In this document: one piece after another, positions 46,881 to 55,767 of the stretch
Layout: each line of letters starts with the position of its first letter
How positions within the stretch are numbered: the first letter of the stretch is position 1
Source: Clostridium sp. D43t1_170807_H7
GTDB lineage: Bacteria; Bacillota; Clostridia; Clostridiales; Clostridiaceae
NCBI RefSeq assembly: GCF_015555905.1
Contig: NZ_JADNLK010000013.1
Span: forward strand, 34,076 to 98,075
Reading direction: 5' to 3'
DNA length: 64,000 nt
The notes under the pieces: model-generated
Database searches by the model: none
What the model was told of the DNA's origin: nothing
Seen by the model: only the letters and a program-made list of their open reading frames with translations
Made by a program: the position numbers and the translations under genes

Positions 46881-46920
46881 ATAAAGCTATTGAAAGTGTT
46901 AACCTCAATAGCTTTATCCA
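46881..46920 (-). terminator. Terminator of the SDR-Cof operon
   Basis: GATAAAGCTATTGA / TCAATAGCTTTATC stem and an AT-rich T-run on the minus strand. Confidence 0.85.
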
Positions 46921-46936
46921 ATATTAAAATTTGCAA

Positions 46937-47740
46937 TTATTTTAATTCCTGTAACCATTTTATTATAAATTCAATAGGATTATCATCATTACTAGGTGCT
47001 AGATATTTTGATCTTTTCTTTAGTTTCTCACTGCCATTGCTTATACAAAATCCATAGTGAGCTTCTTCTAATAATTCAACATCATTCATATTATCCCCAA
47101 CAGAAATTATCTTAAATTCCTCAAGTCCCTTATGTACTACTAGTTCTTTTAAAGCTTGTCCTTTTGATACTCCCTTTGGTATTATTTCTAAATATACATC
47201 TGAACTTCTTACAATATCTTTATCTCCATATGTTTCTCTTAAATATGTTTCAACAAAATCTAATTCTTCTCTTTCCCCTACAATCAAGGCTTTAGTCCAT
47301 TTCTTATTCCAGATACTATCATCAAGATTATAAATTACATCATAACCTAGCTTGCTAAATCTTTCTGTCTTTTTACATGCTTGATAAATATATACTATTT
47401 CGTCACTATATATTTCTATTCCTACATTAGGATTAATTTCATTAACTACTCTAATTATTTCTTTTCGCTCTTCTTCTAAAAACTTTTCCCAAATTACTTC
47501 ATCATTATTAAAATCATAAACTTTTGTTCCATTATACATAATTACAGGAAGTGTAACCTTCATTTTATGAATATGTCTCTTTATAGAAGGTAACATACGT
47601 CCGGTAGCTAAAGTAAATTGTCCTCCATTATTTACAAAATACTCTATAGCATTTTTATTTTCCTCCGATAATTTTCCTTTACTATTTAAAAGTGTTCCAT
47701 CCATATCTGAAACTAATAAATATCCATCAAAAATCCCCAT
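46937..47740 (-). CDS. Cof-type HAD-superfamily phosphatase
   Basis: 267-residue HAD hydrolase of the Cof/IIB class. Motif I is LLVSDMDGTLLNSKG, motif II lies in FTLATGRMLPSI, motif III has the Lys of KGVSKGQALKELV, and motif IV is ISVGDNMNDVELLEEA. Such enzymes dephosphorylate sugar phosphates and related metabolites; substrate unknown. It starts 11 bp after the SDR gene, so they share an operon. Confidence 0.92.
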   Translation of the reverse strand: MGIFDGYLLVSDMDGTLLNSKGKLSEENKNAIEYFVNNGGQFTLATGRMLPSIKRHIHKMKVTLPVIMYNGTKVYDFNNDEVIWEKFLEEERKEIIRVVNEINPNVGIEIYSDEIVYIYQACKKTERFSKLGYDVIYNLDDSIWNKKWTKALIVGEREELDFVETYLRETYGDKDIVRSSDVYLEIIPKGVSKGQALKELVVHKGLEEFKIISVGDNMNDVELLEEAHYGFCISNGSEKLKKRSKYLAPSNDDNPIEFIIKWLQELK

Positions 47741-47751
47741 ATTTTTCTCCT

Positions 47752-48534
47752 TTATTTTCTATTAGTCTTTAGTATTATCTTTCTTGAAATACTTCTAGGT
47801 AAAATCTTGTTTCCCATAACTAATAATCTATTTTTCATTCCTGGAATTATAATGAGCTTTCCTTTATTAAAATCCTTATAGCAAACCTTAGCTACCTCTT
47901 CTGCATCCATTAAATACTTCTTAGCAGCTTCACTTTTCTTAATACCAGCCTTACCTTGGAAACTGGTCTTAACTGGTCCTGGACAAAGACACGATATCTT
48001 TATTCCATTATCTTTATATTCTTCATATATAGCTTCTGTTAAGTTAAGAACATATGCTTTTGATGCATAATATGCAGCCATTCTTGGCCCTGAACAAAAA
48101 GCTGCAGTAGAAGCAACATTTAAAATTCCCCCATTTTTACACTCTACTATTTTAGGTAAAAAATATTTTGTTAATTGCGTTAATGCCTTTATATTTATAT
48201 CTATTAACGCTTCTTCCTTTTCCCACTCAATATCATTAAAATCTCCAAAGGTTCCTATACCAGCATTATTAACTAAAATATTTACATTTAATTTATTTAT
48301 TTCTATATAACTAAATAAACTTTTAATATCTTCACTACTTGCTAAATCCAATCCTAGGATTTTTATATCTATATTATATTTTAATAATTCATTCTTTACA
48401 GATTGTAATTTAATTTTATTTCTAGAAACTAAAATTAAATTATGTTTATCTTTTGCAAATAACTTTGATAATTCATAACCTATTCCTGTAGATGCACCTG
48501 TTATTAACGTATATCTTATATTACTATCAGTCAT
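47752..48534 (-). CDS. Short-chain dehydrogenase/reductase
   Basis: 260-residue classical SDR: TLITGASTGIGYELSKLF cofactor loop, NILVNNAGIG, the catalytic Ser in LNVASTAAFCSG and YxxxK in YYASKAYVLNLTEAI. Resembles DltE/YqjQ-type SDRs. Substrate unknown. ATG after TTAGGAGGGGG; first gene of an operon with the Cof phosphatase. Confidence 0.92.
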   Translation of the reverse strand: MTDSNIRYTLITGASTGIGYELSKLFAKDKHNLILVSRNKIKLQSVKNELLKYNIDIKILGLDLASSEDIKSLFSYIEINKLNVNILVNNAGIGTFGDFNDIEWEKEEALIDINIKALTQLTKYFLPKIVECKNGGILNVASTAAFCSGPRMAAYYASKAYVLNLTEAIYEEYKDNGIKISCLCPGPVKTSFQGKAGIKKSEAAKKYLMDAEEVAKVCYKDFNKGKLIIIPGMKNRLLVMGNKILPRSISRKIILKTNRK

Positions 48535-48679
48535 AGCCCCCTCCTAATCTCTGTACTATATATTTTAACTTTTTATTTTTATTATAAAATATTCTTAGAA
48601 TAAAATTATATATTTTATTTAATAATGTCAAAAGTAATTAAGTTAATCAAATCTAAAAATAGCCTTATAAAGCTACATA

Positions 48680-49276
48680 TTAATGTATCCTTATAAGGCA
48701 TAAAAAGAAATCTTTAATTTGTGCTAATAATTCTCTTCTTTTATATTTTTTCATCCTATCATATTTCCTCATATCAGAAGCAATACCATAAGCATCAATT
48801 CCTAATTTTCTTGCAATATATATAGCCCTTGGTAAATGATATCTATTGGTTGATATTATTGCACTTTCTATATTAAACACTGTTTTTGCTCTATACATAC
48901 TATCAAATGTACAGAATCCACAATTATCGATAAGTAAATCCTGTTCTCTTATATTTGCTTTAGTGTAATTATTCATAATCCAATTTTTCATAACCTTAAG
49001 TTCATTATAGCTTTCTCCACTATTATCTCCAGTTAATAAAATTGTTTTACTTATTCTTCTTACATATACCTTAGCTCCGGTATCTAACCTATCTGCTAAT
49101 ATATCACAAGGATTTCCATCAGGTCTTACTCCCGCTCCTAAAACAATTACTGTATCACAATCTATCGGAAGGTCTTTCATGTCTAAAATGTACTTTTGTC
49201 CATATCTATCCATTACTACTAAAATCTCAAGAACAATTAGCACTATCATTAAACAAAAAATCAATACATAAGCCAT
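48680..49276 (-). CDS. SanA/YdcF-like membrane protein (DUF218)
   Basis: 198 residues: one N-terminal membrane helix (VLIFCLMIVLIVLEILVVM) then the DUF218 domain with VIVLGAGVRPDGNPCDILAD, ILLTGDNSGESYNE, DNCGFCTFDSMYRAK and STNRYHLPRAIYIARKLG. This is the SanA-type arrangement, associated with envelope integrity and vancomycin exclusion in E. coli; the biochemical role is unsettled. Its 3' end overlaps a hairpin at about 48661-48702 that may be its terminator. Confidence 0.9.
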   Translation of the reverse strand: MAYVLIFCLMIVLIVLEILVVMDRYGQKYILDMKDLPIDCDTVIVLGAGVRPDGNPCDILADRLDTGAKVYVRRISKTILLTGDNSGESYNELKVMKNWIMNNYTKANIREQDLLIDNCGFCTFDSMYRAKTVFNIESAIISTNRYHLPRAIYIARKLGIDAYGIASDMRKYDRMKKYKRRELLAQIKDFFLCLIRIH

Positions 49277-49346
49277 ATATTATTCCTTGTCGACTATTTC
49301 TACTACTATATGATATGTATTGACTCTTTTATTTGTACACTATTTT

Positions 49347-49793
49347 TTATAATTCTATTTTCATCTTAACATGCGGAATATTTACTTCATCATAAACATC
49401 TGATACAACTTTGAAGCCTACACTTGAATACATTTCTTTTACATACTCTTGTGCAGATAATACGACTATATTTTCATCTAAATTATTTTTAATAAATTCC
49501 AAAGCTGCTTTTATCATCTTTTGTGCTATACCTTTTCTTCTATGACTATTAAGTACTAAAACTCTACCTATTGAAATATGTTCATATCCACTTCCCTTAG
49601 GCACAATTCTACTATAAGCAACAATTCTTTCATTTTCTTTTAACATTACATGATGACATACTTTATCTTTATCATCAAAGTCCTGTTCTTCAGTGATTTC
49701 TTGCTCACAAACAAAAACTTCAAACCTTGATTTTGCAATTTCATACATCTCATCAACTGTTAATTCGTTAAACTTCTTTATTTCAAACTTCAT
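49347..49793 (-). CDS. GNAT-family acetyltransferase (ElaA-like)
   Basis: 148 residues with the GNAT acetyl-CoA loop RVLVLNSHRRKGIAQKMIKA (Q/RxxGxG/A form), preceded by EIAKSRFEVFVCEQEITEEQ, the signature of ElaA-like members. Substrate unknown. ATG after GAGGAGAAGG. The 260-bp gap on its 5' side holds the 120-bp tandem repeat. Confidence 0.9.
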   Translation of the reverse strand: MKFEIKKFNELTVDEMYEIAKSRFEVFVCEQEITEEQDFDDKDKVCHHVMLKENERIVAYSRIVPKGSGYEHISIGRVLVLNSHRRKGIAQKMIKAALEFIKNNLDENIVVLSAQEYVKEMYSSVGFKVVSDVYDEVNIPHVKMKIEL

Positions 49794-49817
49794 AACCTTC
49801 TCCTCCCTTCTTATATA

Positions 49818-50060
49818 GAAACTCTCTATTCGCTTCGCTCATAGGAGTAAGTTCAAGCAACCAAATTACCAAGTAGGTAACTTCCACTAACTAAATCATA
49901 GATTTAGAGTGTCAGTTAAAATTTGGGCTTTTTATCTGAAACTCTCTATTCGCTTCGCTCATAGGAGTAAGTTCAAGCAACCAAATTACCAAGTAGGTAA
50001 CTTCCACTAACTAAATCATAGATTTAGAGTGTCAGTTAAAATTTGGGCTTTCACTTATCT
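49818..50060 (-). repeat. 120-bp tandem duplication of nested palindromic repeats (S6, S7)
   Basis: 49818-49931 and 49938-50051 are identical over 114 bp, at a 120-bp period. Each unit, read on the minus strand, is one short repeat (TAACTGA ... CTAAATC-TAT-GATTTAG ... GGAAGTTAC) sitting in the hairpin loop of another (CCAAATT ... AATTTGG ... GAACTTACTCC). The copy next to proA begins TAAGTGA with TAA as the proA stop codon; the distal copy has lost GTGA. Confidence 0.85.
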
Positions 50061-51299
50061 AATTTGGCCATTTCCATAGATAATATATTTAATAGTAGTA
50101 AGTTCCTTAAGTCCCATTGGCCCTCTTGCATGAAGTTTTTGAGTACTAATACCTATTTCTGCTCCAAATCCAAACTCTTCACCATCAGTAAATCTAGTTG
50201 ATGCATTTACATAAACAGCTGCTGCATCTACCTTTTGTAAGAATTTTTGTGAATTTGCATAATCCTTAGTAACTATAGCTTCAGAATGTCCTGAACCAAA
50301 ATGATTAATAAGGTTAATAGCTTCATCTATATCTTTAACTACTTTAACACCAATTATATAATCTAAATATTCATTATACCATTCTTCATCATTTGCCTTT
50401 ATTATTGAAGCATCATAAGCAATTGAAGATTCATCCCCTCTAATTTCTACTTCCTTCTCTTTTAAAGCATTTAAAATTATTGGCATAAATTCCTTAGCTA
50501 TCTTTTCATGAACTAATAGCTTTTCAGCTGCATTACATACTGATGGTCTTGAAGTCTTTGCATTTAAAACTATATTTTTAGCCATTTCAAAATCTGCATA
50601 TTCATCAACATATATATGACAATTACCTGTTCCAGTTTCAATTACAGGTACAGTTGCATTTTTAACTACTGCTTGAATAAGCCCTGCTCCACCTCTTGGA
50701 ATTAAGACATCTATATAGTCTTTTAATTTCATCATTTCAGTTGCAACTTCCCTGCTAGTATCTTCTATTAATTGAATTGCATCTTCTGGAAGATTTACAG
50801 ACTTAAGACCAGCTCTTAAAACACTAACTATAGCCTTATTAGAATTAATAGCTTCACTTCCACCTCTTAAAATAACTGCATTACCAGCTTTAAAACAAAG
50901 TCCTGCAGCATCACTTGTTACATTTGGCCTTGCTTCATATATTATTCCTATAACTCCTAAAGGAACTCTTTTTTGACCTATTTGTAATCCATTAGGTCTA
51001 GTCCACATTCCTAAAACTTCTCCAACGGGATCCTGAAGTGCTGCTACTTGCCTTAATCCATTGGCCATTCCTTCTATTCTTTCTTCATTTAAAGATAATC
51101 TATCAAGCATAGATTTAGATGTACCTTTTTCTACTGCTGCTTGTAAATCTATTTTATTAGCATTAATAATTTCTTCTTTATTATTAACTAAAAAATCAGC
51201 CATTGCATTTAAGCCTTTATTTTTTTCTCCTGTACTCAAATTTCCTAATATAAAAGAAACTTCTTTAGACTTTTTACCTTTAATAATTAATTCACTCAT
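50055..51299 (-). CDS. proA: Gamma-glutamyl phosphate reductase
   Basis: 414 residues, full length. It reduces gamma-glutamyl phosphate to the semialdehyde, the second step of proline synthesis. The catalytic cysteine is in [18 protein letters not shown] near residue 255, with the NADPH site [21 protein letters not shown] (split at the Asn) and [18 protein letters not shown]. It starts 24 bp after proB in one operon. Its TAA stop belongs to a short palindromic repeat. Confidence 0.97.
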   Translation of the reverse strand: MSELIIKGKKSKEVSFILGNLSTGEKNKGLNAMADFLVNNKEEIINANKIDLQAAVEKGTSKSMLDRLSLNEERIEGMANGLRQVAALQDPVGEVLGMWTRPNGLQIGQKRVPLGVIGIIYEARPNVTSDAAGLCFKAGNAVILRGGSEAINSNKAIVSVLRAGLKSVNLPEDAIQLIEDTSREVATEMMKLKDYIDVLIPRGGAGLIQAVVKNATVPVIETGTGNCHIYVDEYADFEMAKNIVLNAKTSRPSVCNAAEKLLVHEKIAKEFMPIILNALKEKEVEIRGDESSIAYDASIIKANDEEWYNEYLDYIIGVKVVKDIDEAINLINHFGSGHSEAIVTKDYANSQKFLQKVDAAAVYVNASTRFTDGEEFGFGAEIGISTQKLHARGPMGLKELTTIKYIIYGNGQIR

Positions 51300-51322
51300 T
51301 TTTATTTAGCTCCTCCCTATAA

Positions 51323-52138
51323 TTATTTTCTTATAAACAATGTTCCAATCTCTTTTCCCTCAGTAATTTCTAATAATATCCCTGGATTATCTCCGTTAGC
51401 TAATATCATATTACATCCTGCATTTATAGCTCTTTTTGCTGCAGTTAATTTTGTAGCCATTCCTCCTGTCCCAAGTGAACTTCCTGCACCACCTGCACAA
51501 GCTTCTAATTCAGGTGTAATTTCTTCTACAGTTTTTATAAGTTTAGAATCTGGATTCTTTCTTGGATCTGAATCGTAGAATCCATCTATATCAGATAATA
51601 TAATTAATAAATCTGCTGATACTAGTTGTGCAACTATTGCAGATAAATTATCATTATCACCAAATCTAACTATATTTTCTATCTCATCTATAGCAACAGT
51701 ATCATTTTCATTAACTATTGGTATTATTCCATTTTCTAATAAAGTTTCAAATGTATTAACAACATTTTCTCTTATATGATCATCCTCAACAACATCTCTT
51801 GTTAAAAGAACTTGACCAACAACATGACTATATTCTCCAAAAAATTTACTGTATATATGCATAAGTTCACATTGTCCTACTGCAGCTACCGCCTGCTTTT
51901 CTTTTATACTTGTTGGTTTTTCTTTTAATTTTAGTTTATTAACTCCAACACCAACTGCTCCAGATGTAACAAGTACAACTTCTTTTCCTGAATTCATTAA
52001 ATCTGATAGTACTCTTGTTAATTTTTCAATTCTTGTTAAATTTATATTTCCATTATCATAAGTAAGAGTAGAGGTTCCTACCTTAACTACTATTCTATTA
52101 CATTCTCTTATTTGCTCTCTATAATCCACTTCACTCAT
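51323..52138 (-). CDS. proB: Glutamate 5-kinase
   Basis: 271-residue amino-acid-kinase-fold enzyme for the first step of proline synthesis: [59 protein letters not shown] and [15 protein letters not shown] are all present. It lacks the C-terminal PUA domain of longer ProB proteins. AGGGAG is only a base or two before the ATG at 52138; the in-frame GTG at 52129 has better spacing and may be the true start. Confidence 0.95.
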   Translation of the reverse strand: MSEVDYREQIRECNRIVVKVGTSTLTYDNGNINLTRIEKLTRVLSDLMNSGKEVVLVTSGAVGVGVNKLKLKEKPTSIKEKQAVAAVGQCELMHIYSKFFGEYSHVVGQVLLTRDVVEDDHIRENVVNTFETLLENGIIPIVNENDTVAIDEIENIVRFGDNDNLSAIVAQLVSADLLIILSDIDGFYDSDPRKNPDSKLIKTVEEITPELEACAGGAGSSLGTGGMATKLTAAKRAINAGCNMILANGDNPGILLEITEGKEIGTLFIRK

Positions 52139-52268
52139 CTCCCTAATCTTAGATTGTTATCTCTATATTATAATTATCTTTATTCTTATTTACCATAAAA
52201 ATTTCCTTTACATTTATAACCTTAGTTTCCTCTTAAAATGATTTCTAGTTATAAAGTTGAATAAAAGC

Positions 52269-52320
52269 CTTATAAAATTTAATATTTTTGCATAAAAATT
52301 AAATTTTATAAGTTTTTTTT
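52269..52320 (+). terminator. Plus-strand hairpin and T-run in the proB / YjiH gap
   Basis: 15-bp perfect stem CTTATAAAATTTAAT with complement, loop containing GCATAAAA, then eight Ts. It lies between divergent genes, so it would end a plus-strand leader: a possible attenuator of the YjiH gene. No promoter upstream of it was confidently seen. Confidence 0.55.
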
Positions 52321-52376
52321 AGATTTTTATGCATAAAAACTATTGATTTTTAATATTCTTGCATTTAAAATGAACA
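52286..52376. promoter_or_regulatory. Repeated ArgR-like half-sites upstream of the YjiH gene
   Basis: TTGCATAAAAATTAAA (52288), ATGCATAAAAACTATT (52329) and TTGCATTTAAAATGAA (52359) resemble arginine-repressor boxes (TGAAT-N4-ATTCA type). Confidence 0.3.
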
Positions 52377-52426
52377 TGTATTAATACTTATAAAAAATTT
52401 ATGTATATAAATATAAAGGAGACAAA

Positions 52427-53803
52427 ATGGAAATTTCGAATTTAAAACCATTTGATAATAATAAAGTTACCTTAAAAGATAACTTAAAATTTATAATACC
52501 TTCTATAATTGGTATCTTATTATTTATGATTCCAATAAAGCACGAAGGTGATGTAACAATTCCAATTGCTATTTTTTCTGGAATGTTGGTAGATTTCCTT
52601 GGGGAATATATAGTATACATAATCACCGGAACATTAGCTATCTCTGCTGTACTTAGTTTAATAACTACATTATTTAAACCTAAATTTATTACTAATAATA
52701 AATTATTAAACTCGCTTTTTAGTACTACACCTTTATGGTTAACAGCTAGAGTTCTTGGTGGAATATTTGGAGTTCTTGCAGCATTTGAAATAGGTCCTGA
52801 AATGATAATAAGTGCAGATACTGGTTCATTTGTATTACATGATCTTTTAACTGTATTATTCTCTATATTTTTATTTGCAGGATTATTTTTACCACTATTA
52901 CTTAACTTTGGATTACTAGAATTCTTTGGTTCTTTATTAACAAAAGTAATGAGACCTTTATTTAAATTACCTGGTCGTTCATCAATCGATTGTATTACTT
53001 CTTGGTTAGGTGATGGTACTTTAGGTATAATGTTAACTAACAAACAATATGAAGATGGATTTTATACTGAAAGAGAAGCTGCTACTATAAGTACTACATT
53101 CTCTGCGGTTTCAATTACATTTAGTTTAGTTGTAATAAATACTGTAGGACTTGGAAATATGTTTGTACCATTCTATTTAACTGTTACATTTGCTGGTATA
53201 GTTGCAGCAATAATAGTTCCGAGAATTTATCCATTATCAAAAAAGAAAGATACTTATTATAATGGTGAAACTAAAAAAATAGACGAATCTATTCCTGAAG
53301 GATATACTTCTTTATCATGGGGATATGAACAGGCTATAGCAAAAGCAAGAAAAAATTCTAGTATAAAAGAATTCTTTACTGATGGTTCTAAAAATGTTTT
53401 AGATATGTGGATTGGAGTTCTTCCGATTGTTATGTGTATGGCAACAATAGCTCTTATAATAGCTACTTATACTCCAGTATTTAAGATTTTAGGATTACCA
53501 TTTGTTCCAATACTACAATTATTACAAGTACCTGAAGCACTTCAAGCTTCTCAAACATTAGTTGTTGGTTTTGCTGATATGCTATTACCTTCAGTTGTTG
53601 CCTCAACAACAATAACTAGTGAAATGACAAGATTTATAGTTGCTGCAGTGTCTGTAACTCAGCTTGTATATATGTCTGAAGTTGGTGGAGTATTACTTGG
53701 ATCAAAGGTTCCAGTAAACATAAAAGAATTAATTGTAATATTTATAGAAAGAACATTAATAACTTTACCTGTTATAGTTCTAATTGCAAATTTCATTTAT
53801 TAA
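52427..53803 (+). CDS. YjiH-family nucleoside-recognition (Gate) membrane protein
   Basis: 458-residue membrane protein with about ten helices in two Gate-type halves. First half: KFIIPSIIGILLFMIPIKHE and DFLGEYIVYIITGTLAIS. Second half: DMWIGVLPIVMCMATIALII and LPSVVASTTITSEMTRFIVA. It resembles YjiH proteins of unknown substrate, distantly related to SpmA/SpmB. AAAGGAGAC precedes the ATG. Divergent from proBA, with a long AT-rich leader between them. A transport role is likely, possibly for an amino acid or nucleoside. Confidence 0.88.
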   Translation: MEISNLKPFDNNKVTLKDNLKFIIPSIIGILLFMIPIKHEGDVTIPIAIFSGMLVDFLGEYIVYIITGTLAISAVLSLITTLFKPKFITNNKLLNSLFSTTPLWLTARVLGGIFGVLAAFEIGPEMIISADTGSFVLHDLLTVLFSIFLFAGLFLPLLLNFGLLEFFGSLLTKVMRPLFKLPGRSSIDCITSWLGDGTLGIMLTNKQYEDGFYTEREAATISTTFSAVSITFSLVVINTVGLGNMFVPFYLTVTFAGIVAAIIVPRIYPLSKKKDTYYNGETKKIDESIPEGYTSLSWGYEQAIAKARKNSSIKEFFTDGSKNVLDMWIGVLPIVMCMATIALIIATYTPVFKILGLPFVPILQLLQVPEALQASQTLVVGFADMLLPSVVASTTITSEMTRFIVAAVSVTQLVYMSEVGGVLLGSKVPVNIKELIVIFIERTLITLPVIVLIANFIY

Positions 53804-53810
53804 AATATTT

Positions 53811-53838
53811 AAGCTATCCTTTTAAGGATAGCTTATTT
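53811..53838 (+). terminator. Terminator of the YjiH gene
   Basis: Perfect palindrome AAGCTATCCTTTTAAGGATA with arms continuing to GCTT, then a T-rich run. Confidence 0.88.
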
Positions 53839-53890
53839 TATTTTAAATAAAAAGAAGCAAACATAATGTTTAACTCCTAAATCCTTGATA

Positions 53891-53965
53891 TGGTGACCTG
53901 TAGGGGAATCGAACCCCTGATTTCACCGTGAGAGGGTGACGTCTTGACCTCTTGACCAACAAGCC
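53891..53965 (-). tRNA. tRNA-Glu (CTC)
   Basis: Cloverleaf on the minus strand: acceptor GGCTTGT / ACAGGTC with discriminator A and encoded CCA, anticodon stem TCACC / GGTGA with loop CTCTCAC (anticodon CTC, reads GAG), T arm AGGGGTTCGATTCCCCT. The CTC isoacceptor normally accompanies a TTC one elsewhere. Confidence 0.95.
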
Positions 53966-54069
53966 ATTGTAAATTATTTACTTTACAATATTAATATTAC
54001 CACATCTCACGAAAATATACTAGATATTTTTTCCATTTTTTTAAAATTATTTATTTAATAATATATAAT

Positions 54070-55764
54070 TTATTTCTTAACTCGTAGCTTTCTAAACCTA
54101 TTATAGGCACTTATTAATTCTTGTTTCCTTACAGTAGCAAGACTTCCATATCCACCTTTTGTTCTATCAATATTCATAAGATTATCATTTATATCCTCAA
54201 TTACTTTGTCTGCAATTTCAATTAAAGTTAAATCTTTTCCCATTAAATTATTTTCAACATATTTCATTATGACACCTATAGTATTTAATTGTTCACTATC
54301 TACAATCTGTTCAATAGCTCTTAAGTCTATATTATCTTTATTAATAGAAAGTCCATCTTTACCTAGAGTTTTTATTTTAATACCTTTTGGCCCAGACTCT
54401 ATAGTTCCCTTAAGTATTACTCTATTAAAATTAATATTAATATCTAAATCCTTACTATGATCTTTATTTCCTTTACTTAAAGCTTTAGCCTTTTTCGTAA
54501 CTTCAAAAGGTTCATAATTATCCATTTGAATAACTAAATCTGCAATATCAAAAAAGTCTCCTGAACTACCTGCAACTAATATAGTTGATATACCCTTTTT
54601 ATTATAAAGACTTCTTGCAACATCAATAAATGGAGTTATTGGTTCTTTATCCTTTGCTACAAGCTGTTGCATAATAGTATCTCTAATCATAAAGTTAGTT
54701 GCTGAAGTATCTTCATCAATTAAAAATACTCTTGTTCCACTTTCAATTCCTTCAACAATATTAGCTGCTTGAGATGTACTTCCACTTGCATTCTCTGTAT
54801 AGAATCTTACTGTATCTTTTCCATTAGGAAGGTTATTTATAAATAATGATATATCTGTTCTAGTTATTGCTCTTCCATCTTCAGCTCTAACTTTTAAAGC
54901 ACTATCATCAGTAATAACAAATTCTCTACCATCACCTTCAATATGATTATATACACCAAGTTCTAATGCTCTAAGTAATGTTGATTTACCATGATATCCA
55001 CCACCAACTATAAGCGTTATTCCTTCTGGTATTCCCATTCCCTTTATAATTCCTCTATTTGGCGTATTAAACTCTATTTCTAATTCTTTAGGTGATATAA
55101 ATTTTTTCCCATCTTTTAATGGTTTTTGTGATACTCCACTTTCTCTTGGCAAAATAGAATTATTAGCTACAAATGCAACTAATTTCCTCTTTTTAAGCTC
55201 ACCTCTAATAAATTCTTGATCTTGAACTAAGTTTATTCTTTCATTTAAAGCTTTATTGCTTATATTAGTATAAATTAAAGTATTCTCTATTATATTAGGT
55301 AGAATATTAAATAATATCTTTTCTAATTCAGCTGATAATACACTTCTTCCTCTTGCAGGAAATCCTACATAAAATCTTGCTTCAATTTTTTCATTGTCTA
55401 TTACTATTGAAGTTCTTTCTAATATCTGTTGTGGGCATCTACTTATCTCTAAAAGTCCACTCTTACCTGAACCAAATATTTTTTCATCATATTTATATAT
55501 ATTTTTGCTAAATAATCTAGTCAAAAAATCGCATAGTGCAGTTTTCTTATATTTCTCATTAAACAATTGCCCTGGAAATTTATTAATCTTATTTTCTACT
55601 ATTACCCTAACTCTTGATGGTGATGCAAATGGATCTCCTTGAACATGATCTATGCTTAATATATAGTTATTAAATTTATATTGTCCCTCTAAATCTTTAT
55701 ATGACTTATATCCTCGGCCATTGATTCTATCTAGTTCTCTTTTTAAATCACTTGCATTTTTCAT
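54070..55764 (-). CDS. Predicted ABC-class P-loop ATPase (PF09818 family)
   Basis: 564 residues, soluble. Walker A is GGGYHGKSTLLRALELGVYN near residue 250; the signature-like ASGSTSQAANIVEGIESGT and Walker B TRVFLIDEDTSATNFMIRD follow. The N-terminal half (FNNYILSIDHVQGDPFASPS ... PARGRSVLSA) is the conserved extra domain of this family. The proteins are widespread and uncharacterised; a link to nucleic acids has been suggested from the fold. It starts 4 bp after the preceding gene, so the pair is an operon. Confidence 0.88.
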   Translation of the reverse strand: MKNASDLKRELDRINGRGYKSYKDLEGQYKFNNYILSIDHVQGDPFASPSRVRVIVENKINKFPGQLFNEKYKKTALCDFLTRLFSKNIYKYDEKIFGSGKSGLLEISRCPQQILERTSIVIDNEKIEARFYVGFPARGRSVLSAELEKILFNILPNIIENTLIYTNISNKALNERINLVQDQEFIRGELKKRKLVAFVANNSILPRESGVSQKPLKDGKKFISPKELEIEFNTPNRGIIKGMGIPEGITLIVGGGYHGKSTLLRALELGVYNHIEGDGREFVITDDSALKVRAEDGRAITRTDISLFINNLPNGKDTVRFYTENASGSTSQAANIVEGIESGTRVFLIDEDTSATNFMIRDTIMQQLVAKDKEPITPFIDVARSLYNKKGISTILVAGSSGDFFDIADLVIQMDNYEPFEVTKKAKALSKGNKDHSKDLDININFNRVILKGTIESGPKGIKIKTLGKDGLSINKDNIDLRAIEQIVDSEQLNTIGVIMKYVENNLMGKDLTLIEIADKVIEDINDNLMNIDRTKGGYGSLATVRKQELISAYNRFRKLRVKK

Positions 55765-55767
55765 ATA

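Noticed and set aside
49818..50060. CRISPR array, because of the tandem repetition
   Set aside because: Only two units of 120 bp, identical throughout, with no unique spacers.
52399..53043. Long minus-strand open frame of 214 codons opposite the YjiH gene
   Set aside because: Composition is Pro/Asn/Ser/Ile-rich nonsense typical of antisense reading of a membrane protein gene; no ribosome site, and the plus-strand frame has clear family motifs.
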